Shown here in pieces: positions 19,713 to 29,093 of a stretch of 64,000 nt of DNA; the first letter of the stretch is position 1; each line of letters opens with the position of its first letter. The DNA comes from Paramyrothecium sp. XJ0827 (taxonomy: Eukaryota > Ascomycota > Sordariomycetes > Hypocreales > Stachybotryaceae). Under the pieces are notes generated by a model that did no database searches, was not told the DNA's origin, and worked only from the letters and a program-made list of their open reading frames with translations. The position numbers were made by a program, and so were the translations under genes. Location: NCBI GenBank assembly GCA_020881915.1, contig JAJFPB010000002.1, positions 1,860,001-1,924,000 of the forward strand. Direction: 5' to 3'.

Positions 19713-21546
19713 ATGTCCTCTCCAGGGTTCCGTCGTGGCCTCTGGCTCAGCGTCGCCTTTGCCTGCGCGGCGCAGGCGTTGAATCTCGACACCTTTGGCG
19801 GCCAGGCGGAGGCAAAGCTGTTGCTGGAGGGCATCGTGGGCAAGTCGGACACGTCGCAACGGAAGATGCTCGTGCAGGCGAACAAGGACGAGGAGCAAGA
19901 CTACACTTGCTCAAAAACCAAAGGGTGCAAGCTGGGTTGCTGCGGTCCATTGTACGTTGCTGGCCAAGGCAGCATTGCGTTCTGATACTAACATCGTCTT
20001 CCAGAGACGACACGGGTGCCGGTGTCTGCGGCATGGGCCCGGACTTCTGCGGTGAAGGCTGCACCTCCGAGTGCGATGCGAAGAGCGAATGCGATCCCGG
20101 CTGGGGCAGCCAGTGGTCCAACGCAACAGCCTGCCCCCTCAACGTCTGCTGCAGCGACTTCGGCTTCTGCGGCACGACGGCGGACTTCTGCAACGGCCGC
20201 ACCGTCCCCAACCCGGAGTGCCCCGTGTCCGCCAAGTCGGCCAGCAAGAAGCTCATCGGCTACTACGAGGGCTGGAACTACCAGCGGCCCTGCGGCAACA
20301 TGGAGCCCGAGGAGATCCCCCTGGGGTACTACACCCACATCTTCTTCTCCTTCGCCCTGATCGAGCCCACGACGTTCCGCATGGACATCATGGACGAGGG
20401 GACGGCCAGCCGCTACGGGCGGGTGACGGCGCTCAAGGAGCAGGACCCCGACTTGGAGGTCTTCATCGCCATTGGAGGCTGGGCGATGAACGATCCCGGC
20501 CCGTGGCGCACTGCCTTCTCAGACATGGCCAGGAGCGAGGCGAATCAGGACAAGTTCTTCGACTCGCTCGTCTCCTTCATGAAGAAGTATAACTTTGACG
20601 GCGTGGACATTGACTGGGAATAGTAAGCCATACTGAGAGCGAATCCTTGATGTGTTGGAGTAGCTGACATGATGTTGCAGCCCTGTTGCCGAGGACCGCG
20701 GTGGTGTCGAGGCCGATTACGACGCCTACGTGAACCTTCTCCGCCGCCTTCGCGAACGGCTGAATCGCGAGGGGCGGCCGTATGGTTTGACCTTGACCCT
20801 GGTGAGTCCTGTTTCCCCTGCTCTCCAGTAATCATCCCCGCTGATAGCCCAGCCCGCGTCATACTGGTATCTCCGTGGCTTTGACATCGTCAAGATGGAG
20901 CCGTACCTGAACTGGTTCAACATCATGACATACGACATCCACGGCGTGTGGGATGCCAAGATTGAATCCCTAGGCCCGTACGCCGGCGCGCACACCAACC
21001 TCACGGAGATCGACCAGGGGCTGAACCTCCTCTGGCGCAACAACATCAACCCGGAGCACGTCGTCATGGGCCTGGGCTTCTACGGCCGCTCCTTCACCAT
21101 GAAGGACCCGGGCTGCATGGACGCCGGCTGCGAGTTCACCGACGGCGCCAAGGGCGGCGAGTGCACGGGCACGCCGGGCGTCCTGTCCGCCGCCGAGATC
21201 AACCAGATCATCAAGAACGGCGCCACCGTGAAGAAGGACGAGGCCGCGGCCGTCAAGATCGTCACCTGGGACTCGGACCAGTGGGTGAGCTGGGACGACG
21301 AGGAGACGCTGCTGGAGAAGATGGACTACGCGCATCAGCGATGCCTCGGCGGGTAAGCATCTCCGAACCTCACCTCGTTGCGTTTGTTTCGTTGACTGGT
21401 TGCTAACACGGCTCAGGGCTATGGTGTGGGCTATTGATCTGGACGATGGCACTCTTATCAATGCGCTCGGCAAGGCATCGGGGCGGGTAAAGAGGGGGAC
21501 CATCACGCGGAACCCGTACATTGAATGCTTCAAGGGAGATTGGTGA
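19713..21546 (+). CDS. GH18 chitinase with N-terminal chitin-binding (hevein-like) region, 5 exons
   Basis: Exons 19713-19951, 20005-20622, 20681-20801, 20853-21352 and 21417-21546 encode 535 residues. A signal peptide (FRRGLWLSVAFACAAQA) is followed by a Cys-rich region, residues 66-152, with pattern CKLGCCGP...GVCGMGPDFCG...CPLNVCCSDFGFCGTTADFC, typical of chitin-binding type 1 (CBM18) modules. The GH18 domain starts at KKLIGYYEGWNYQRPC (about 161) and carries the catalytic motif FDGVDIDWE, with the general acid Glu285, followed by the substrate-lining MTYDIHG and GLGFYGRSF. The GWNYQRPC and IGGWAMNDPG phrases resemble the subgroup C (killer-toxin-like) fungal chitinases, although no LysM domain is present in this protein. 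Such enzymes hydrolyse chitin outside the cell, in nutrition, mycoparasitism or wall remodelling. A six-LysM gene lies 2.5 kb away. Confidence 0.94.
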
Positions 21547-21917
21547 TGTGACACATAGCGCCGTTCATATCTCTCATTCATATAATCTGTTCATCATGGT
21601 CAACGCACCGTTTGAGCCTAGCTTTCTCAGTTCATGGAGCATGGATAACTGAACAGCCTTCTTTGGTGACATTTTCTATCGTTATTCCTAATGTGACAGA
21701 TTCTACAGCTTCACTGCATTTCTAGCTACTGTTCTGGAATTGAGACGTATTTTCATGGTCAGACGGATTTTGCTTCATTCTATTTCATCCATGGCCGTAA
21801 GTTGCCGTCCACAAGATCACATCTGCGAGTACTTCAAGAATATGTAAAAGCATGGATACCGGTCTTCTCAATTAGTCTGTGTTCAAAGCTAAGAAGGTGG
21901 CCCCCTCGTCACCCAGC
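21547..21917. other. Convergent 3' spacer, chitinase and metalloprotease
   Basis: 371 bp between the chitinase stop (plus) and the metalloprotease stop (minus). AT-richer than the flanking exons, as expected for two polyadenylation regions. No gene seen. Confidence 0.5.
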
Positions 21918-23057
21918 TCAGCAAGTCTTGTCCTTCGCACTTCCAAACTTGGGAATCTTCTTCTTAATCCTGTCAAAGGTGCTCTTCTTGGCGCCGCGAA
22001 TGTGCAGCTCCTGGATGCCGGCAATGTTGACAGAATACAGGACGCGCAGTCTCTCGATATCCTGGCCGGTCGGAACGACATTCGGCTGCATCGTCGCACC
22101 ACCCGCCAGTGTGAGCACATTCTGCCGTCCGTCAGGGTTGTTGCCCTGTCGCCTGCCACCAGCGCCGCTGGGGTACAGCATGATGCTGCGAGGGTCGAAC
22201 GCGGCGTCCGCTATGACGGGGACGCCTTGGCCCAGGGGGAGCCAGTCTTTGCCAGAGAACTTGACTTTGCTCGCGTGCGACAGGATGGTGCAGAACGTGT
22301 TCACAATGCCCGCGTACTCGCCGCCCTCGGCTGCGAGCTCCTGAGCTCGCTGGAGGGCGTCGGAGTAATCTTCGAGGGCCTGGCAGTCGAATTGGCTTGG
22401 CGCAAAGATGGGGTTGTTGCCATTAAGCGAGGGCCATTTGGGAGCATTTGGATCCGAAGGGAATTGATCCTCAAAGCTGGAGGTCCAAAAATTCGGGTTC
22501 TGGTGTTCATGGTAGAGACCCCAAGCGTGACCAAGCTCGTGGGCCACATTGGCCACGGTGTCGAGCATGCCGACGTCCTCCTTTGTGGACAAATGCATCG
22601 TAGGGCCAAGAACCTGGTCGTCGGGGTTCTCGCGGTTCCACTTCTCATCGATGGGTTGCTTGCCGACGGACGTGGAGAACTTGCCCTGGGCGTTGTAGTG
22701 AATCTTGAGATGATTGATGCGATCCTTGTCGCACTTCGCAAGGTCGACTTCCTCATACGAGAAGCCGTGGTCGCGAAGTTCACTCCAAGTTGTCTGCATT
22801 GCCTCTTCGAGATGACCACGGAGCTTTTGCCTCGCATTGGCGTCGGCAAAGCAGTACTTGATCTTCTTGTCCGGCCAGGTGTAGTGACCAGATTCACCAC
22901 CTGAAGGCTGGAACGATATGGCTCGTCGGAAGACTTCCATCGTGCCGTTGCTGCTGCGTCCAGTCAATGGGGAGCTCCCTTCCCAGTGGCGGCTTCCAGC
23001 CTCCACTGGCCAGGCCAGCAAACCAAAGGCTGCTACAGTGATGGTTGTCGCGAGCAT
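21918..23057 (-). CDS. Secreted astacin-type zinc metalloprotease
   Basis: This single exon encodes 379 residues. A signal peptide (MLATTITVAAFGLLAWPVEA) precedes a domain with the metzincin zinc site HELGHAWGLYHEHQ at residues 173-186: His173, His177 and His183 bind zinc and Glu174 is the general base. The following Glu184 (HE) and the Met-turn SIMLYP (residues 291-296, with the Tyr that acts as fifth ligand in astacins) place it in the astacin (M12A) group rather than the M43 or M35 families. The domain opens with PDKKIKYCFADANARQ, like the start of the astacin strand. A basic C-terminal tail (RGAKKSTFDRIKKKIPKFG) ends in a final Cys. Secreted proteases of this type digest extracellular proteins; the target is unknown. 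It is transcribed divergently from the LysM gene and convergently with the chitinase. Confidence 0.9.
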   Translation of the reverse strand: MLATTITVAAFGLLAWPVEAGSRHWEGSSPLTGRSSNGTMEVFRRAISFQPSGGESGHYTWPDKKIKYCFADANARQKLRGHLEEAMQTTWSELRDHGFSYEEVDLAKCDKDRINHLKIHYNAQGKFSTSVGKQPIDEKWNRENPDDQVLGPTMHLSTKEDVGMLDTVANVAHELGHAWGLYHEHQNPNFWTSSFEDQFPSDPNAPKWPSLNGNNPIFAPSQFDCQALEDYSDALQRAQELAAEGGEYAGIVNTFCTILSHASKVKFSGKDWLPLGQGVPVIADAAFDPRSIMLYPSGAGGRRQGNNPDGRQNVLTLAGGATMQPNVVPTGQDIERLRVLYSVNIAGIQELHIRGAKKSTFDRIKKKIPKFGSAKDKTC

Positions 23058-24018
23058 TTCGAATGGCTTGAAACTGCAATGAGCCCTCGAAAAGAAGAAG
23101 ACAAAAGGATATCTTGCTTAGTGTCAAGCGATCGGCAAAGGTGATCCCTTGGAAACGCTTTGGCGGACGAACACAACCCACGTCAAAGCAACGCAAGGGG
23201 ACGGGGCCTTCCAAACTATCCCAGCACTTGAAAATCGCATATGCCCGGAATGGGTCATGAGGACCTTCACAGAAGGACCTTGCAATCAATTCTGTGGGAT
23301 TTGGTTAGACTAAGCTGGAAAAATCTAGACCGCGGAAAGGTTGTATGTCTCCGAGGTGGAACTGCCGTCGGCGATGGGTAGAGGTTGTCTCATTTCCACA
23401 GTCGGCCAGTCGTCCAATCAACCACAATATCGTGATGCCCGGTGTACGCAGGATCCCGAAATCCTGCGTCCGCAGCCTGCATCCTGCGAACGCTAAGTCG
23501 CGTGTCTGTGCTAAGGTTATAAGGCTGCAAGGGTCAAGCGAGCAGACCCCTGGCGAGCTGCCTCTTTGGGCAAAGGGCTGACCGGATCCGCACGACAAAA
23601 GGCGGATGCCGAATGTACCTGTACTTGGACATGTACTCGGTCGTTCTCTAGCATATGAACGATGAGGAACGATTCGGGCTTGGCGGTATTCTGCGGCAAT
23701 GTCGATGGCAAAGTCTGATGAGAAATGGCCCCCCCATCGCATAATCAGCTGGTTCCATGCCATAGCCGCACATGACTAGGAGCGCTTTTGTGTGGATTCT
23801 AGGCCAAGGGTGAACAAACAGTCCGGGTTCTTCCTAGCAATCCTGTCTCGTTGTGGTGGATGCAGCGTTTCCGAGAGGTGAAGACGCCCCTTCCTCGAAC
23901 AACACAATCTTGTGTCGGTCCTTGCTGTCTTTGCTCACAGGAGACAGTTCAAAGTATTCTTGCTCGTCGTTCTCTTGAATCCGATCAAGAAGGCATTGTT
24001 TGGAACTTCGTCGACAGC
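23058..24018. other. Divergent promoter region, astacin protease and LysM protein
   Basis: 961 bp between two divergent start codons. No coding sequence is supported: the ORF at 23305-23763 (minus) lacks any protein character. It should carry the shared regulatory sites of both genes. Confidence 0.5.
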
Positions 24019-25914
24019 ATGAGGCTTTCCATTCTACTGTCCACTTTGACGTGGACCGGGAGCATCGTGCTTGCTCAAGACAGCAGCCCAACGGCGCCGG
24101 TCCACCCCGGCCAACCAGACAATTGCAATGGTTGGCATACCGTCGTGACTGGCGACAATTGCCAGTCCGTGCCAGCCAAATACGGCATCAGCTTTGACAA
24201 GTTTCTCGAATGGAACCCAGCTGTGTCTCGCGATTGCCTGACCAACTTCTGGCTTAGCCAGGCGTACTGTGTAAGAATTGGTGCCAAGCCGAGCAGCACA
24301 AAGGCGACGTCTACATCTACGTCGACGACACGGCCCGGAAGCACCACGACAACCTCCCGCCGGCCATCGTCGACTACGACCGCCGATGAGAAGTACTCGA
24401 CGCGCCATCCAACAATCTCTTTCAACATCACCTCGACGACCATTGACATGGCGTGGCCACCAGAGAAGACCAAAGAAGGGCAGCCAGAGGATTGCGTCAA
24501 TTGGCATCTCGTCACGGCAGGAGAGGGGTGTGCACAGCTCTCTGTTCGTTATGGTGTTGATGTGGATGACCTGTAAGCCGAAATGTCCCTTGTTCATTGC
24601 CCAACACACAAGACACACCTCTAACATCCATTCTTAGGATCAAGTGGAATCCCGTTTTGGGCGAGGATTGCGGCGGTCTTTTTGCAGACTGGTGGGTATG
24701 CGTCGGTCTCGCACCCCAAGGAAGCGGCGCGGAATTCGAGTGGTCGACCGAGCCACCAGAGTTCACACCACCGTCCGACCCAACAGATCACACGCGGACG
24801 ACACATCCAACGGCGGACTCGAGCTTCGTTCCCTCGCCGTCGCACGGACCAATGCCTTCCTCCTGTAAGGGCTACCACCAAGTAGGAAGTGGTCAGACGT
24901 GCCGTGAGGTTGTCGCCCAATACGGCCTCTTCACGGAGCAGCAGTTCCTCGACTGGAACCCGGCGCTGAAAGGAAATTGCGACGGCCTGTGGTCTGGCAC
25001 CTATTATTGTGTGGCCAACTTTGCCGATCGCCTGCCGCTGCCATCGCACGTCACCAAGGCGCCAGCTACACTCCCGTCAGGCAGTCCCAAGGACTGCGTC
25101 GCCTGGTACGAGACGACGGGTGGAGATGACTGCGCGGTCATTGCGCAGATGTTTGGCACGTTCGACGAAGATGACTTCATCGGCTGGAACCCCAGTGTTC
25201 TGGACGACTGCGACGGCATCAGGGACGGGGCATGGTACTGCGTCGCCAAAAAGGACACGCCAACCACTCGTACAGGCGACAATCCTTCAACCACAAAGCC
25301 ACCCACAACTCGACCCACGCAACCTGGCGTGACAGACAAGTGCACCGATTGGTGGCTGGTCGGGCCTAGCGATACCTGTGAGACGATTCGGAGGGAGAAT
25401 GGGATCAGCCAGGTCAACTTGACGACCTGGAACCCAGCCATTGACGGGGACTGCCAAGGTCTCGAGGTGAACAAGTATATCTGCGTCGGCGTCGACGGTG
25501 AAGACACCCCACCTGACACCGGACCCATCACTTCCTCGACGCGAGCCACGGCGTCTACCCAGACGACAAGCCGTTCCACATCGACTTCCGCGGCTGATGA
25601 CGGGCCAGTCACAGTGCCTCAGCCCGTCCGCGAGGGCATGGCCAGCGATTGCCGCCGATTCTACATGCAACAGTCAGGCGAATTCTGCTATGACATATCC
25701 GTCAAGAACGGGGTGGATCTTGCGTAAGTGCTCAGGAGACAGGCTGTTGTTTTGATCCAGATGTACTAACCGGTGCTGCAGTGACTTCTACAAGTGGAAT
25801 CCCGCCGTCGGAAACGACTGCAGTAATCTTTGGCCTGGGTACTACTATTGCGTGGGGGTCTCAGGGTCTGCGACCACGATTGGCAAGCGATCTGATGCTG
25901 CACCAACGTCGTAA
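24019..25914 (+). CDS. Secreted protein with six LysM domains, 3 exons
   Basis: Exons 24019-24572, 24638-25723 and 25782-25914 encode 590 residues. A signal peptide ([20 protein letters not shown]) is followed by six LysM modules at about residues 39-85, 162-207, 264-310, 341-387, 423-468 and 526-571. Each has the hallmark WNP ([60 protein letters not shown]) plus the cysteines of the fungal-specific LysM type and an ending CV. Linkers are Ser/Thr/Pro-rich, as in O-mannosylated spacers. LysM modules bind N-acetylglucosamine chains, so the protein should bind chitin. Fungal LysM effectors mask hyphae or sequester chitin fragments, and LysM genes often neighbour chitinases. It has no catalytic domain. 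Two of the introns fall inside LysM modules just before the WNP motif. Six modules is at the high end for a non-enzymatic LysM protein. Confidence 0.95.
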
Positions 25915-26010
25915 ATAACTGCAAGGCAGACGCAATACCCAATTCATTTATTTGTACTCGTCTGTGTTAATCTGCCCTTTGCCGGTGATACCGTGAACCA
26001 GGTCGCATCC

Positions 26011-27278
26011 TCAAGGCATGTTGCATACGTATGGGCGCTCTCTTTCAATTCCCATGATCCAGTAGCCGCGGCTCCGTCCGAGCTCAGGCGAAGCCGGATC
26101 TCGTAGTGGCGCAGGCACATGTGGATATAAACACATCCTCTCATTGATCTTCGCCTGTGTCGTGTCGCCGTCGAGGCATCGCCACTTTTGATACAGATAC
26201 TGACCCCGCCATGCCTCTGTACTCTCCTTGTCCATGTCCCAGGCCTGGATGTCAAGATGCTTGATTGCGTCCGAATCCATCTGTAGTACGACAGACTCCG
26301 GTTTGCTTGCGCGCACAAATGCGTCCATCGCATCAAGTATGTGTGACAGATCTACATTCACACGATAAGTTGGTACTCCGGGATAAAGAAGACACAGGTG
26401 CAACCTCCTGACGCCGGTGTATTGGCTGAGCATTTTCAAAAGCGAGAAGTAGGTCGCGCATGATGGACGGAACAGCGTATCATCCGTGGATCCTGGCAGA
26501 GATAGGACCGCCTCGAACGAGGACATTTGGGCCAATCGTGTCGGCAGGATGTAATCCGGCAGCCGTGTCAGAAGCCGTTCGCCAGAGAGATGAAATGTGT
26601 TCGTCTCATAGAGAAGGTCGACCCCTTCATTATACCTATTTAGTAGTCAGAAACAGGTTGCCTTTCCTTGTAGTTGGGGTTAGCAACTCACGCCGCCCGA
26701 CAAGAAAGGAGCCAGCCCATGGCACCGACACGGCACTTGAAAGGCCACTCTCCTAGCCACAATCGCGGGCCACAGACGAGGCCGTAGCCTCTCATGCATT
26801 GATCCATGTCTGGTCTGTACCAGCCGTGGCGCCACCAAGAGTGCGGAGGCGGGGACCACGGCGGATTGCGATGGCACACACAACCGCGCCACGTCCACTG
26901 CCTCGGTGCCGAGACATCTCGTTGATCGGTGAATCCACAGTGAGCAATGGATCCGCGAGAGTTGATCTCGGCGCGCCCCAGCATCGGGTGGTCGAAGCTC
27001 AGATCCATGTGCATGGTAGACTTGCCGAACGCGTACAGAAGGACGGCACGGCGAACCTCCGGCGGCAAGCGAGCAAAGAAGGCGCTTTGCTCCTGAGGGT
27101 GGCATGGTATCGAGTCTAAGGGGGTGATGGGCCGTGGCCGCAGTGATGGTAGTGGTTCCGGCGGTGACAAGGGTTCGTGCAAGCTGTTGTTGCGTTTAGG
27201 AAGGGCGCGATTAAGCCAGCGCGATATCCGTTGGCGGATTGGACGGCCAGACGGGTCGTCGCTGGCATTTGCAGCCAT
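26011..27278 (-). CDS. DUF7730/F-box-like intracellular protein, 2 exons
   Basis: Exons 26692-27278 and 26011-26635 (56-bp intron) encode 403 residues if the start is taken at 27278. An in-frame ATG at 27434 would add 52 residues with a hydrophobic stretch, and I cannot decide between them from sequence alone. The segment FFARLPPEVRRAVLLYAFG followed by MHMDLSF resembles the degenerate F-box opening of the fungal DUF7730 family, and the later phrases WLGEWPFKCRVGAMGW and EGVDLLYETNTFHLSG fit the same family. The function of this family is unknown; it is highly expanded in Pezizomycotina. It lies only 96 bp from the stop of the LysM gene, in convergent orientation. It is the only gene of the island without a clear secretion signal. 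Confidence 0.75.
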
Positions 27279-29093
27279 TGACCATAGGAGGTGAGCGATA
27301 AGGAGGACAGAAGTAAGCGTGAAGCGGAAGACGGTTGAGAGGGGAACGGTGAGAGGTACAAATATAAAGGTAGATTGAATCCCAGCAAGAGATGCCAACG
27401 TACCCCGCGCACGATTGGGAGTCAAATCAATCATTCAAATACCTTATCGAGCACTCGTGCTTATAATTTGCACTTCGCGCCATCATGAACACAATCATCG
27501 TCGCTGTCAAGCAGCCTGATTTACCCGCTTTGTCGGATATCAATCGGCTTGCATATGCCAACGAGAGCGTCTCGTGGTTTGCCTGAACGAATTGGGCCGG
27601 CGACCTCAACATCAGCGGCGTTTACCATGCGCCGGTTGCAGACCGTTTCAGCAGCGCTGGAACGAGACCATATGCAACGCTGTCGAGCAAGCAAACGGCG
27701 ATATCCACGGGTTTATTGCAATCATCTGGAGCATTCCGCTGGTGAAAAGGACGATAATGCCTCGGATGCCGCTCACTTTAGCACCCCCAGCAATACATTG
27801 ATTGGCCTGCTGCCACCATACATGGACCTCGATCTTGTGATCTCAACACGTGGAGGACGTTGAGAAGATGAAATAATAGGCAATGAACGGTGAACACAGC
27901 CATTATTGTGTGATTTAATTCTGGATTCATTGTTTCCTTTGTGTGCATGTGCGCTAATCGTGCTCGGATCTGCCAACCATTCCTGGAAATGTTCGCCAAC
28001 CCAGTGTTAGCATGGATCTTGATTTGAATGCGGTTTTGGTAAGGCAACCATGATCTGCAGCCATTAATAGTTGCAGTGTACTTCGGTCGTGACACCAATG
28101 AGCCTCCTGTGGCTCACACGAGCTCTGCCTTGACCCAAGTACTTGGTTTACTTCCGTCCACTACCAAATGGATTTGGCTCAGCTAACATCGGATTACATC
28201 CTTGCGTGGCTCAAAACCGTCTCCGTATTAGTTTCACCTGCTCTTGAACAAGCAGTATGGCGCGGGAAACTAGGCTCAAGAAGGGGAGTAGAACTTGGTC
28301 TTTGCCCAGCGATCGGTCAACGTGCATCCAAGAGGCGAAGATGTGGCAAGAAAACCCTGTGGCAAGCCCATGAAATTGCCGTTGTGCACTCCCATTTAGT
28401 ATTTAGTGTATAAGCTGTGTAAGCTGTATAAGCCGTATAAGCTATCTAGAGAATTTGGTGAGATTCTGTCCTTAAAGGGTGACACTAACTTATTATCGCC
28501 ACTTCTTAGCCTCTCTAAATACCCATCCACTCTCGACATGACCAAGAAAACACTAGCTTAATGACAAGAGCTGCTCCGCCTCATTTTTGGACGCTAAACG
28601 GTGAGTGTGCAACACTATGCGTACCTGAGGCTGGGCTGAGCCACAGTGTGTTTGAACTGGTCTGTTCAACCGCCTGAGTGAGCTCCTGACTAAGTATCTT
28701 CCGTATCAGGCTGGCTCAACGGGTCAGCTAAACTAGCTGTTTCTTTGCAATGGAGGTACACTCCTTTCATTTAACAAACAATGTGCTTTGTTTCACGTCA
28801 CAATCTATCACTGGAAATGTCACAACAATGGGGCGGGCTCTATGATTTTGGGTCAAAAGATCCGTTTGAATTCATGAAGGTCTTGGTCCTATGGTCTTGC
28901 CAACTCGGTACCACAAACATGCTTGCTATGCTCCGTAATCCCCCAAATGCGTTCCGTGTAAGCCGTCCCTGAAAGAAAAAGGAAATAAAGTCTATGTGCC
29001 CTCCTAGAGAAAAGTAGGAAGAGAAAGAAAGAAGAAAATGTACTAGAAGGTCATTCCTTCAAATCCACCTGGTATCCCCTCCACTGGGATAGT
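27279..29093. other. Gene-free region between the DUF7730 gene and the AA11-like gene
   Basis: 1.8 kb with no supported gene. It has a 9-bp tandem repeat (28408-28443), a TGAGCC...GGCTCA inverted repeat at 28097-28114 and the 12-bp palindrome CCAAGTACTTGG near 28136. Short ORFs at 27549-27863 and 28168-28413 show no protein signature and may be debris. The composition is more AT-rich than in the genes around it. Confidence 0.45.
28408..28443. repeat. Tandem repeat, 4 copies of a 9-bp unit GTATAAGCT
   Basis: The units are GTATAAGCT, GTGTAAGCT, GTATAAGCC and GTATAAGCT, laid end to end in a gene-free stretch about 650 bp downstream of the AA11-like gene (its stop is at 29094). Confidence 0.85.

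Noticed and set aside
21879..22904. Plus-strand ORF of 341 codons opposite the astacin gene
   Set aside because: Mirror of a coding exon with the intact HELGHAWGLYHEHQ motif on the other strand; no independent protein character.
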